Shown piece after piece: positions 1 through 7,662 of a DNA stretch of 56,088 nt; position 1 is the first letter of the stretch, and each line of letters starts with the position of its first letter. Source of the DNA: Bacteroidales bacterium (lineage in GTDB: Bacteria > Bacteroidota > Bacteroidia > Bacteroidales > P3); assembly GCA_017940465.1 (NCBI GenBank), contig JAGAYN010000012.1, positions 1-56,088 on the forward strand. The letters are read 5' to 3'. Below the pieces are notes generated by a model. That model had not been told where the DNA came from and ran no database searches. It saw only the letters and a program-made list of their open reading frames with translations. A program made the position numbers and the translations under genes.

Positions 1-158
1 ATCTCCATAGCCTCGCTCGACCACATATCGGATCACCCTACGGACAGCACCTCCTGTCATGCCGCCGCATTGCCCATCTTTACCCATTTGCCCTTTTTCG
101 CACGGTTTTCGAGGCCATATTTAAAGAGGAAAGATACGAAAAAAAAGGGACATGGAAC

Positions 159-184
159 AAAAAAAAGCCTCCCGAGGGGGAGGC
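159..184 (-). terminator. Rho-independent terminator of tRNA-Glu
   Basis: On the minus strand a GC-rich hairpin (arms GCCTCCC and GGGAGGC, 167-184) is followed by a run of eight T, immediately 3' of the tRNA. The 158 bases before it at the window edge hold no gene I can support. Confidence 0.85.
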
Positions 185-185
185 T

Positions 186-262
186 TGGTACCGCATACGA
201 GAGTCGAACTCGTGATCTTCTGCGTGAGAGGCAGATGTCCTGGACCACTAGACGAATGCGGC
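186..262 (-). tRNA. tRNA-Glu (anticodon CTC), CCA encoded
   Basis: The minus strand folds into a full cloverleaf: acceptor GCCGCAT pairs with ATGCGGT (one G-T pair), the anticodon stem TCTGC/GCAGA closes the loop CTCTCAC with anticodon CTC (glutamate, GAG codon), and the T arm ACGAG-TTCGACT-CTCGT is perfect. The 3' CCA is in the DNA (186-188). It has its own promoter and terminator, so it is a single-gene transcript. Confidence 0.95.
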
Positions 263-289
263 AGGCGATTTCTGTTCCGAAATCGGGTG

Positions 290-321
290 CAAAAGTACGA
301 ACATTTTCCGATATGGCCAAA
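290..321 (-). promoter_or_regulatory. Bacteroidota-type promoter of tRNA-Glu
   Basis: Minus-strand TACTTTTG (290-297) matches the -7 box TAnnTTTG, and TTTG (318-321) stands 20 bases upstream as the -33 box. It lies about 30 bases before the tRNA 5' end. Bases 322-490 hold no gene. Confidence 0.8.
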
Positions 322-490
322 TATTTTTTCCAAAAAAGTGTCAGTACGTTAAGTATCAGCCATATATATTTATCCCATCCGACCCGTATCCCCTGCCGGG
401 ATGCCGGCCCGCGGAGCCGGACACTCCCCTTTTCGTCCCCCGGGGCAGTTCGGAAACCATCACCCGAACCTCCGAATCCGAGAGGGACCC

Positions 491-567
491 GGTAGGTATC
501 CTATAGGTATCCGGTAGGTATTTACTTCGACTGAGACCGCTTATGACAGGGTCTGGACCAGTGGCCT
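491..567 (+). repeat. Dispersed 11-base-period element A, copy 1
   Basis: Seven units of 11 bases: three TAGGTATCC-type units, the shared core TATTTACTTCGACTG, then ACCGCTTATG-type units. It ends 45 bases from the stop of the minus-strand regulator gene, so it lies in the 3' flank of that gene. Six other copies in the window have the same orientation. Confidence 0.85.
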
Positions 568-611
568 GAACGGCATTCGGCCCAAATGGGTCCAAAGCAC
601 CCCATAGGGGT

Positions 612-1754
612 TCAGAGCAGGCCAGAGCGTCCGATAGGTGTGTGCATCACCTTCTCGAAAGCCTGCTTCAGCGCGTCGGGGGTGAGGTAGCCGCACTGGT
701 GGGCGATGCGCGAGAGGGTGTCGGGGTCGTCGGGATGGGAGACGTTGGAGAGCAGCGTGGCGGCATGGTCGATGCGGAGGTTGTCCAGGTAGTCGCCGAA
801 CGAGGTGCCGTGGAGGCGGTGGATGGCATCGACCACCTGGTCCTGCGACACATGGAAGTGGTTCGAGAGCTGGAACACAGAGAGGTCGGGGTCGATATAG
901 GCGCTGCGCTCCACATAGGCCGATATCTCCCTCCCCAGCTGCGAAAGGTCGCGGCGCGTGCGGAGTAGGCTCGACGAGAGTTCCTCTTTGAGGGTCTCGG
1001 CCGAGTAGTTGAGCCGGTAGATGGCAAAGCCGAGGATGAGGGTGGCAAGGCCGAGGACGACCGAACTGACGACGGTGAACGGCACGGGGCGCGGCATGTT
1101 GAGCGGGTAGCGGACGGAGGCGACGATGAGGGTGAGCGAGATGAGGAGTATCAGCATGTAGAGACTGCGGTGGCGCGCCACGCGGTGGAGCTCCTGCGGG
1201 AAGTACTCGTTGAGGATGCGGCGGTAGCGGCGCAGGTGGACGATGGTATAGAGCGCCACGAAGAGTACCTCCAGGCTGAAGACGGCGGAGAAGAGGTAGT
1301 AGTGGATGGAGACGATGAGGTTGTAGCGCCACGAGTGGGCGAAGAAGTAGTCGGCCTCGCCATAGGATCCGCGGTTGATCCAGAGGCGGTACATGTCGGC
1401 CCCGCCGATGAGGATGGAGGCGATGAGAAGGACCGCGGTGACCAGCGGCGGGATGACGGCGGCGCGCGAGAGCCGCGTGGCACCGTCGGGACGCGTCAGG
1501 ACGACGGTGGCCAGGACGGCCACAGGCGGAGTGAACAGGGCAAACGCCATGTAGAGCACCAGAAGCAGGTACTCGCCACGGAGGAAGGTGTTGAAAAGGC
1601 ACCCGTAGAGGATGAACGCGATGCCGAGCATCACAGCGGCAGCGATGAGCAGCCACTGCGCCCCCAGGATGCGCCTCCTGGTGAGGACCGTGACCATCGG
1701 CCAGAAGAGGGTGACCAGTCCCAGGATGAGATATGCCAGTGCTGTTGGAGTCAT
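612..1754 (-). CDS. Seven-TM sensor fused to an AraC-type DNA-binding domain
   Basis: A 380-residue membrane-bound regulator. Seven hydrophobic segments are visible (about residues 5-24, 34-54, 62-86, 98-118, 142-171, 197-218, 224-248). A short linker and a C-terminal AraC/XylS double helix-turn-helix follow (about 280-375), with the typical second half IAHQCGYLTPDALKQAFEK. It probably passes a membrane or extracellular signal directly to DNA; the signal is unknown. The gene upstream (1830-2639) is a paralogue without the DNA-binding half, and the two are separated only by a repeat array. The ATG at 1754 is the only good start before the first TM segment. Confidence 0.85.
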   Translation of the reverse strand: MTPTALAYLILGLVTLFWPMVTVLTRRRILGAQWLLIAAAVMLGIAFILYGCLFNTFLRGEYLLLVLYMAFALFTPPVAVLATVVLTRPDGATRLSRAAVIPPLVTAVLLIASILIGGADMYRLWINRGSYGEADYFFAHSWRYNLIVSIHYYLFSAVFSLEVLFVALYTIVHLRRYRRILNEYFPQELHRVARHRSLYMLILLISLTLIVASVRYPLNMPRPVPFTVVSSVVLGLATLILGFAIYRLNYSAETLKEELSSSLLRTRRDLSQLGREISAYVERSAYIDPDLSVFQLSNHFHVSQDQVVDAIHRLHGTSFGDYLDNLRIDHAATLLSNVSHPDDPDTLSRIAHQCGYLTPDALKQAFEKVMHTPIGRSGLL

Positions 1755-1778
1755 ACAAATCGCGAATTTGAGGTTAAG

Positions 1779-1866
1779 GGGTATGGGTTATGGGTTATAG
1801 GTTATGGGTTATAGAGATTCTTCATTTTCTCATTCTTCATTCTTCATTTTCTCATTCTTCATTTTC
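1779..1866 (+). repeat. AT-rich repeat array B, copy 1 (GGGTTAT units and TTCATT units)
   Basis: Four 7-base units of the form RGGTTAT are followed by ATAGAGATTC and then by short TTCATTTTC/TTCATTC units. It fills the gap between the two seven-TM genes and runs into the end of the upstream one, supplying its last codons and stop. The junction GGGTTATAGAGATTCTTCATTTT recurs at 13 kb. Confidence 0.85.
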
Positions 1867-2639
1867 ACAATCTGCGCCAGGTAGCGCGCATCGAAGTCGA
1901 GGGAGTAGGTGTAGCGGCCCAGCAGGAACTGCAGGACGCTGAGGAGCAAGGCGATAGCCACCAGGAGGTACTTCTGGAACGCTGGCCGCAAGGCGATGAT
2001 GAGGACGGCCGCCAGGGCCAGCGGAAGGAACAGCCAGGCGATGATGTGGATCGGGCGGCTGTTGTGCTTGGGGGCGTTGATGCCCTCGGCATAGTAACTG
2101 TTGAAACGGCTCTGGTACACCCTGCACTTGCGCGAAGCCATGAAAAGCAACGGGAGGTCGGTGGCGAGGAGCAGCGCGGTGAAGACCGGATAGGAAAGGA
2201 TGGAGGTGAGGTTCCACAGCGTGTCGCCCTCCAGCGGGAAAAGCATCCGGTAGCGGAACAGGAGGCAGAGGTGCTCGTAGCGGCGCGGACCCAGGAGCAG
2301 GACGAGTAGCGACAGGGCCAGTATGAACAGCAGCGGAAGCACGAGGCTGTGCCGCTGGCGCAGCGAGGAGCCGCGCGGCTCGGTGAGGGCGCAGATGGCG
2401 ATATAGTAGACCGGACCGGCCAGGATGGCCACCAGCTGGAGGAGGTATTGGTAGATGAAGAGGCTGTAGGTGCGTCCCCGCAGGATGACGGTGCCCATCA
2501 CCAGGGCAAACGCCACCATAAGCATCGCCGCCGACAGCAGCAGCTGTGCCCGTGTAGGGTGCTTCTTCCGCGCGAAGATCGCCAGCGGCCACAACGCCGA
2601 GACCACTGCCGGAAGGTATGTGATATAGGTCCAGTGCAT
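1830..2639 (-). CDS. Seven-TM protein, paralogue of the regulator but without HTH
   Basis: 269 residues with about seven hydrophobic segments laid out like those of the gene at 612-1754, ending in a similar last segment and RYTYSLDFDARYL. Where the paralogue continues into its linker and AraC domain, this protein ends with the low-complexity tail KMKNEKMKNEE, which is written by repeat array B. It therefore looks like a membrane sensor cut off at the linker, either by array insertion or by loss of the 3' half. It may be a pseudogene, or a partner that pairs with the full-length protein. It lies 21 bases after ispG and is probably cotranscribed with it. Confidence 0.75.
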   Translation of the reverse strand: MHWTYITYLPAVVSALWPLAIFARKKHPTRAQLLLSAAMLMVAFALVMGTVILRGRTYSLFIYQYLLQLVAILAGPVYYIAICALTEPRGSSLRQRHSLVLPLLFILALSLLVLLLGPRRYEHLCLLFRYRMLFPLEGDTLWNLTSILSYPVFTALLLATDLPLLFMASRKCRVYQSRFNSYYAEGINAPKHNSRPIHIIAWLFLPLALAAVLIIALRPAFQKYLLVAIALLLSVLQFLLGRYTYSLDFDARYLAQIVKMKNEKMKNEE

Positions 2640-2660
2640 ACTTTACAAATTATTCATTCA

Positions 2661-3791
2661 TCATTTTTCATGCTGCTCTATCAGCCTCACCAGTTCGTCC
2701 ACGGCGTCCTCCTGCGGGATGTCGCGTTTCACTATGGTCTTGCCCTTGTAGAGCGTAATCCTGCCGCGGCCGGAGCCCACGTAGCCGTAGTCGGCGTCGG
2801 CCATCTCGCCAGGGCCGTTCACGATGCAGCCCATCACGCCTATCTTCACGCCCACCAGGTGCGCGGTCTTGGCCTTGATGTCCTGCAGGGCCTTCTGGAT
2901 GTCGTATTGCGTGCGCCCGCAGGAAGGGCAGGCGATGTATTCCGGCTGCGTGATGCGTGCGCCGACGGCCTGCAGGATGTCGTAGGCGATGGGCACCTCC
3001 GCCTCGGGGGGCTCGGTGAGGGAGACGCGGATGGTGTCGCCGATGCCGTCGAGCAGCAGCGCGCCGATGCCGGCGGCGCTCTTCAGGCGGCCCTGCATGC
3101 CGTCGCCCGCCTCGGTGACGCCGAGGTGGATGGGATAGTCCATGCCGCGGGCGTGCATCTTCTGCACGAAGAGGCGTGTGCTCTCCGCCATCACCTTCAC
3201 ATTGCTGGCCTTCATGGAGAAGACCAGGTCGTGGAAGTCCTGCGCTTCGCACACCTGTGCGAACTCCAGCGCACTCTGCGCCATGCCCTCCGGCGTGTTG
3301 CCGTAGCGGCTCATGATGCGCTCGCTGAGCGAGCCGTGGTTGGTGCCGATGCGCATGGCGGTATGGTGACGCTTGCAGATGTCGATGAGCGAGGCCATCC
3401 TCTCCCCTATCCTCTTCAGTTCGTCGGCGTATTCCTGTTCGGAGAACTCCAGCTTGCCGGTGTTGCGGTCAGTGTAGTTGCCGGGGTTCACGCGCACTTT
3501 CTCCACCAGTGTGGCGGCGACCTCGGCGGCCTTGGGGTTGAAGTGGATGTCGGCCACCAGCGGTACTTCGCAGCCGCGCCTGAGAAGTTCTTCCTTGATG
3601 CGGCCCAGGTTCTCCGCCGCCTTCACGTCCGGCGCGGTGATGCGCACCAGTTCGCAGCCGGCTTCTACCATGCGCAGTGCCTGCTCCACCGTGGCGTGCG
3701 TGTCCATCGTGTCGGTGTTTGTCATGCTCTGCACGCGGACCGGCGCTCCACCGCCCAGCGTCAGCCTGCCTATATGTATCTGTCTGCTCAT
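2661..3791 (-). CDS. ispG: 4-hydroxy-3-methylbut-2-enyl diphosphate synthase
   Basis: IspG (GcpE) makes HMBPP from methylerythritol cyclodiphosphate in the non-mevalonate isoprenoid pathway, using a [4Fe-4S] cluster. The TIM-barrel part is clear (GCELVRITAPD, VADIHFNPKAA, RVNPGNY, RIGTNHGSLS). The C-terminal cluster domain has CPSCGRTQ and the third cysteine and glutamate in MGCIVNGPGE. At 376 residues it has the short two-domain architecture. The barrel sequence, however, resembles the plant/Chlamydia/Bacteroidota long form, which normally carries an extra domain between barrel and cluster domain (from memory of the family). The gene is followed closely by the seven-TM gene. Confidence 0.95.
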   Translation of the reverse strand: MSRQIHIGRLTLGGGAPVRVQSMTNTDTMDTHATVEQALRMVEAGCELVRITAPDVKAAENLGRIKEELLRRGCEVPLVADIHFNPKAAEVAATLVEKVRVNPGNYTDRNTGKLEFSEQEYADELKRIGERMASLIDICKRHHTAMRIGTNHGSLSERIMSRYGNTPEGMAQSALEFAQVCEAQDFHDLVFSMKASNVKVMAESTRLFVQKMHARGMDYPIHLGVTEAGDGMQGRLKSAAGIGALLLDGIGDTIRVSLTEPPEAEVPIAYDILQAVGARITQPEYIACPSCGRTQYDIQKALQDIKAKTAHLVGVKIGVMGCIVNGPGEMADADYGYVGSGRGRITLYKGKTIVKRDIPQEDAVDELVRLIEQHEK

Positions 3792-3833
3792 CGTGTGTTG
3801 TATCTGTTTGTTGCCGTGTCTGTGTCAGGCGTT

Positions 3834-4727
3834 CTATTTGGCAGACTTCCTGCGCCCCTTGGGCTTGTCGGCGGCGGGCAGGGCCTTGGCCTCCTCGGCG
3901 GGGGCAATGTAGTCGGCAGCCTTCTGGTGTGAAACCACGCTGCGACCTAGACGTTTCTCCATGGTCTGGCGGGCCTCGCGGGCCACGTCGCCGCCCTCCT
4001 GCGCAATGCGCTGGCTCTCGGCCATGCTCTGCGGGTTCGACTGGCGCGAGTACTCGGTGGTGGCCACCTCGGCGAGGGTATTGAGCGCAAGCTCGATGTT
4101 GGTCATGTTGTCGCGCAGGTTCTGCTTGGTGAGGCCTTTGTACTTCTTGTACTCGCCGGTGGTCATGCCGCTCCACGCCTTGGTGAGGACGTTGGTGAGG
4201 ATGGCGAAGTCCTTGGGCTCGTGAATGCCAGAGCGGTGCCACTCGTCGGTCAGCTCCTTGCGCATCTCAATGCTGCGCATGCGCTCGTTGATCCAGCGGT
4301 CACTGTAGCCCTTGCGGCGGTAGTCGTCCACAGCCATCTGGAACGTCAGCTCGGGGTCTATCATCTGGTCCACGCGCTGCGCCCCCACCTCGGCGAGCCA
4401 CCGCTTCACCGGCTCGGCCTTCTTCGACGGGATGGACTGGATGATACGCAGTATCTGCTCCAAATCAGCCACATCGGTCTTGTAACTTTTGCCGTCGGCA
4501 GAAGGTAGTTTCAGTTGCTTACAATTTGTAAGCAACTCATCGGCACCTTCCTGCCGCAGACGTTTTTTGAGCACCGCCCAATAGGTGCTGGCGTTACGTG
4601 TTGTGGGTTGGTCCGTGAGAATTTGAACAACATCCACTACCGAAAAATAGTAGTTTTCTTCTTCATCGTCCCATACAATACGGACCTTCGTGTCCTCAAA
4701 GAGGGTTATTCCGGTCTGCTGTGTCAT
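3834..4727 (-). CDS. BRO-N family antirepressor-like protein
   Basis: 297 residues from the ATG at 4727. A TTG at 4757 would lengthen it but lies inside a palindrome. The N-terminal half matches the BRO-N fold of phage antirepressors (YFSVVDVVQILTDQ, YWAVLKKRL, then a segment ending RWLAEVGAQRVDQMIDPE). The C-terminal half has the helical form seen in chromosomal relatives and ends in a lysine-rich tail. Such proteins bind DNA and control phage or accessory genes; the target here is unknown. It stands alone between ispG and a small DUF2027-like gene and is probably a domesticated phage gene. Confidence 0.8.
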   Translation of the reverse strand: MTQQTGITLFEDTKVRIVWDDEEENYYFSVVDVVQILTDQPTTRNASTYWAVLKKRLRQEGADELLTNCKQLKLPSADGKSYKTDVADLEQILRIIQSIPSKKAEPVKRWLAEVGAQRVDQMIDPELTFQMAVDDYRRKGYSDRWINERMRSIEMRKELTDEWHRSGIHEPKDFAILTNVLTKAWSGMTTGEYKKYKGLTKQNLRDNMTNIELALNTLAEVATTEYSRQSNPQSMAESQRIAQEGGDVAREARQTMEKRLGRSVVSHQKAADYIAPAEEAKALPAADKPKGRRKSAK

Positions 4728-4749
4728 AACATTATAATATATTTCAGTT

Positions 4750-4766
4750 GGTGACAAATTGTCACC
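4750..4766. promoter_or_regulatory. 17-base perfect palindrome, candidate operator
   Basis: GGTGACAAATTGTCACC has 8-base arms around one central base. It sits 23 bases upstream of the BRO-type gene's ATG, next to an AT-rich TATATTATAATG stretch that could be its promoter. The position suits autoregulation; this is an inference. Confidence 0.6.
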
Positions 4767-4775
4767 AGTTCACAC

Positions 4776-5147
4776 TTACGATATCCTCGCTATCGTCCGT
4801 TGCAGCGACAGCACCTGGGCCTTGAGTTGCTTGATCTGGTCCGTCAGGTTGGCGTTCTGGTTCTTGAGGCGGCGCACCTCGGCTTCCAGTTCGTCGATGG
4901 TGGGGAATGCCAGGCCGGTCTCCACGGGTTCCGCTACGGGTTGGGGGCGGCGGCCGATGCTTTCGTCATTGAATGCCTTGGCCTTGCCTTCCTGGTCGGC
5001 CATGCGGATGAGCTCGGACGGCTGCATCGGCATGTCGAAACCGGTGTCGTCTTCCACGTAGACGGTGGTGCCGTCGATTCGTTTCACCACTCCTCCGCCC
5101 ACGGCGTTGAGGAATTTCACTTTGTCGCCTATCTTGAATGTGGTCAT
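4776..5147 (-). CDS. Small DUF2027-like protein with coiled coil
   Basis: 123 residues. The first about 50 (FKIGDKVKFLNAVGGGVVKRI...GFDMPM) match the N-terminal KOW-like part of Bacteroidota DUF2027 proteins. Those are usually about three times longer and end in an Smr domain. Here only a heptad-rich coiled coil follows (about 80-120, ELEAEVRRLKNQNANLTDQI). The function is unknown. Nothing in the sequence suggests a frameshift, so it is either a genuine short form or an old truncation. Confidence 0.75.
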   Translation of the reverse strand: MTTFKIGDKVKFLNAVGGGVVKRIDGTTVYVEDDTGFDMPMQPSELIRMADQEGKAKAFNDESIGRRPQPVAEPVETGLAFPTIDELEAEVRRLKNQNANLTDQIKQLKAQVLSLQRTIARIS

Positions 5148-5181
5148 ATCGTGTTGGGTTTTTGCAGGTATATAAAGGGGT

Positions 5182-5247
5182 TGCTGTAGGTATCCCCTAG
5201 GTCTGTTCTATAACTGTTCTATAACTGTTCCTTAATTGTTCTTTAAC
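5182..5247 (+). repeat. 11-base array C, copy 1 (TGTTCTATAAC units)
   Basis: Six units of exactly 11 bases: two resemble the TAGGTATCC units of element A and four are TGTTCTATAAC variants. The array starts in the gap after mpl and provides the last codons and stop of that gene. The same units recur at 12.8 kb in the same orientation. Confidence 0.85.
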
Positions 5248-6596
5248 TGGAGTTCGGCGGCCAGGGCGGCGAAGTCGATGCCGTCGAAGTTGCCGCTGGA
5301 CATCATGAGCAGGTTCCGGTCCTCCCAGGGCAACGCCTTGAGGCACTGGACCATGGCGCCGCTGTCGGTGAACACCTGCACCTCGGGGTCGGCGAAGGCG
5401 GCGCGCACGGCGTCGGGGTCCAGGTCGGGCAGGTGCTTCAACTGCAGGGCGTGGCGGCTGAAGTAGACGTAGCGCACGTCCGCCAGGTCCATCGTGTGGG
5501 CGTACTGGCGGAGGAATTCCTGCGTCAGCGAGCTGAAGGTGTGCAGTTCCATGCAGGCCACCAGTCTGCGCCCGGGGTACTGTTCGCGCATGGCCTGGAT
5601 GGTGGCGCGCAGTTTGGAGGGTGCGTGGGCGAAGTCCTTGTAGAGGGCGAAGCGGTCGGTGGCTTTCACCAACTCGAGCCGTTTCGAGGCGCCCTCGAAG
5701 GTGGCGATGGCCTCGTCGAACTGTGCGTCGCCGATGCCCACCTCGCGGCAGGCCAGCCGTGCGGCGGTGAGGTTCAGCAGGTTGTGGTGCCCGAAGATGC
5801 GCAGGGGCACGCGCGGGCGGGCCAGGTAGGTTACCCCCTCCGCCACCTCGTGCTCCGGGCAGCGGTAGGGCAGCCTCCGGAGGTCGGTGCGAAGGTTCTC
5901 CGTGGCCACGCGCCGCACCTCTGCATCCTCGTCGCAATAGATGAGTGTGCCGCCGGGCGATATCAGGTCGATGAACCGCGCGAACTGCTGGCGGTAGATG
6001 TCGAACGTCGGGAAGACGTTGATATGGTCCCACTCGATGCCGGTGACGATGGCTACGTCGGGGTGGTAGAGGTGGAACTTGGGGCGGCGGTCGATGGGCG
6101 AGGTCAGGTACTCGTCGCCCTCTATGACCATCACCCGCGCCGTTTCCGACAGGCGCACCATCACATCGAAGCCCTTCAGCTGCGCTCCCACCATGTAGTC
6201 GGTCTCCACGCCGCAGTGGCGCAGGACATGCAGAATCATGGCCGTGGTGGTGGTCTTGCCGTGGCTGCCGCCCACGACGATGCGCCGCTTGTCCTTCGAC
6301 TGCTCGTAGAGGTATTCCGGGTAGCTGTAAATCTTCAGCCCCAGCTCCTGCGCCCGCAGCAGCTCGGGATTGTCCTCGCGCGCGTGCATGCCCAGCACCA
6401 CGGCATCCAGGTCCTCCGTGATTCGTTCGGGGTACCACCCCTCCTCCGCCGGAAGCAGGCCGTGGCGTGCAAGGCGCGACCTCGCGGGGTCGAAGATCTC
6501 GTCGTCGCTGCCCGTCACGGCTATCCCTTTCTGGCACAGCGCGATGGCCAGGTTGTGCATCGCCGAGCCACCGATGGCTATAAAGTGAACTTTCAT
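5232..6596 (-). CDS. mpl: UDP-MurNAc:L-Ala-gamma-D-Glu-mDAP ligase
   Basis: This cytoplasmic Mur-ligase family enzyme re-attaches recovered tripeptide to UDP-N-acetylmuramate in peptidoglycan recycling. The start is HFIAIGGSAMHNLA (nucleotide-sugar domain), the ATP loop is GGSHGKTTTT, and the central domain has VIEGDEY and GIEWDHINVFP. The Mpl/MurC-like C-terminal domain is complete. I chose the ATG at 6596 (454 residues); the frame also opens at a TTG at 6608. The last residues QLKNN are encoded by repeat array C. Confidence 0.93.
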   Translation of the reverse strand: MKVHFIAIGGSAMHNLAIALCQKGIAVTGSDDEIFDPARSRLARHGLLPAEEGWYPERITEDLDAVVLGMHAREDNPELLRAQELGLKIYSYPEYLYEQSKDKRRIVVGGSHGKTTTTAMILHVLRHCGVETDYMVGAQLKGFDVMVRLSETARVMVIEGDEYLTSPIDRRPKFHLYHPDVAIVTGIEWDHINVFPTFDIYRQQFARFIDLISPGGTLIYCDEDAEVRRVATENLRTDLRRLPYRCPEHEVAEGVTYLARPRVPLRIFGHHNLLNLTAARLACREVGIGDAQFDEAIATFEGASKRLELVKATDRFALYKDFAHAPSKLRATIQAMREQYPGRRLVACMELHTFSSLTQEFLRQYAHTMDLADVRYVYFSRHALQLKHLPDLDPDAVRAAFADPEVQVFTDSGAMVQCLKALPWEDRNLLMMSSGNFDGIDFAALAAELQLKNN

Positions 6597-6716
6597 CCGT
6601 CTTGCCAATTATTTAATATCTGTAACGCGCCGCCGCACGAAATATTATGCCGGCCTCCGATTTTTTTGCCCGCCGGGGCGACTTCGGCCTGCGGCCGTCG
6701 CCCGTGCGGAAACTAA

Positions 6717-6749
6717 TTTTCCACGGAAAGAAAAAAAGGTGTATCTTTG
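6717..6749 (+). promoter_or_regulatory. Promoter of the structured RNA
   Basis: TATCTTTG (6742-6749) matches the -7 box TAnnTTTG exactly. The -33 region is only an approximate match (TTTT at 6717-6720, spacing 21). Transcription would begin near 6755 and run to the right. Confidence 0.65.
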
Positions 6750-6754
6750 CAGTG

Positions 6755-7031
6755 TCAAACACCCGGGCCTTTGACGGGTAAGCGGGTGGGCGACAGGACA
6801 TTATGAAGAAGACGTTGTAACAGCGTTTATCTGCGGCATCTCGAATCTCGCAAGTTCACAATGGTATCGCAATAACGCAATGTGCTTCGTCCATGGTACG
6901 GCATACGACGGCGTGGAACCGCCTGTATGCCTGCAGCGTGGGCTTCGGGCATTGCTTATTCTATACCATGGGGCAATGCGAGAGCCCGAGATGCGGGATA
7001 AGTGATGATACAGATACCCGCGCTCTTTTTT
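6755..7031 (+). ncRNA. Rod-shaped structured RNA, 6S-RNA-like or a leader RNA
   Basis: The stretch folds as one long irregular rod. Nested pairings are GCGGGT 6782-6787 with 7016-7021; TTATC 6827-6831 with 6997-7001; GCATCTCG 6836-6843 with 6987-6994; TCTCGC 6846-6851 with 6978-6983; ATGGTAT 6861-6867 with 6963-6969; AATAA 6871-6875 with 6956-6960; GCAATG 6877-6882 with 6950-6955; and an apical hairpin GGCATAC 6900-6906 with 6925-6931. A hairpin GTCAAA/TTTGAC lies at 6754-6775, and a T run at 7026-7031 ends it. A long bulged hairpin with its own promoter suits 6S RNA, but the 6S identity is a guess. It could also be the leader of the protease operon that starts 77 bases later. Confidence 0.65.
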
Positions 7032-7107
7032 ATATTGTTTTCATTGGAAACCAAACATTTCCCGGCCCAGGGTATCGGCCGGAACAAAAACACCAATGCT
7101 CAACACC

Positions 7108-7662
7108 ATGAAAAAGAGTCTCATGATGTTGGCCATGCTGATGCCGACGATGCTCACCATGGCCTGCAGCGACCTCACAGGCCGCAAAAAGTCACCCCTC
7201 CTGCCCAACCCGGGCCCCGACGCCGCCGTCTACGCCGTGCTCGGAAAAACCATGTCCGACGTGCTTTTCAACCCCCAGCGCGTCACAGTCTACACTCTCA
7301 AACCCAAGGCCACACCCGACTCCGCCGACTTCCAGGTCGAACCCCACTGGGTGCGCGACAGCCTCATCGGACAACTCACCCCGCAGATGATCGGCGTCCT
7401 GCAGTTCGTCCTCATCGGCAACCCCCAATCCTACAGCGACGACGCCATCCAGGTGCGCTCCCCCTACTTCCCTGCCCTGGAATTTGAATTCACCCAGAAG
7501 AAGCAGACGGTGCACGTCATCGTCTCGCTCTCCAACTTCACCTGGACCGTCATCTACGACGACAAGCGCCAGTTCAACTACAACTATCCCGACAAGGAGC
7601 TCATCAACCGCTTCTGCCATCAGTATTTACCCCAAACCAACGGAAAGGAGAATAAAAAATGA
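7108..7662 (+). CDS. Exported lipoprotein, first gene of the protease operon
   Basis: About 184 residues from ATG 7108; an in-frame ATG at 7096 is less likely because MKKSLMM begins the signal peptide. The signal peptide ends in the lipobox LTMAC, so the protein should be lipid-anchored in the periplasm or outer membrane. The body is compact and alpha/beta (a strand-rich stretch around FEFTQKKQTVHVIVSLSNF), without a motif I recognise. Its stop overlaps the protease start by four bases (ATGA), so the two are translationally coupled. Confidence 0.75.
   Translation: MKKSLMMLAMLMPTMLTMACSDLTGRKKSPLLPNPGPDAAVYAVLGKTMSDVLFNPQRVTVYTLKPKATPDSADFQVEPHWVRDSLIGQLTPQMIGVLQFVLIGNPQSYSDDAIQVRSPYFPALEFEFTQKKQTVHVIVSLSNFTWTVIYDDKRQFNYNYPDKELINRFCHQYLPQTNGKENKK

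Noticed and set aside
541-1758. 405-codon minus-strand frame overlapping the AraC-type gene
   Set aside because: It is a His/Pro/Arg-rich out-of-frame shadow of the real regulator and runs into repeat element A.
1779-1815. GGGTTAT units taken as telomere or origin DNA
   Set aside because: Only four or five units, next to a gene stop, and repeated elsewhere in the window; a circular chromosome needs no telomere.
5182-5247. Array C considered as a CRISPR array
   Set aside because: Units are 11 bases with no spacers; no cas genes are in the window.
6893-7111. 72-codon frame over the structured RNA
   Set aside because: It overlaps the apical half of the RNA rod, is rich in rare residues such as Cys and His, and has no ribosome-binding context.
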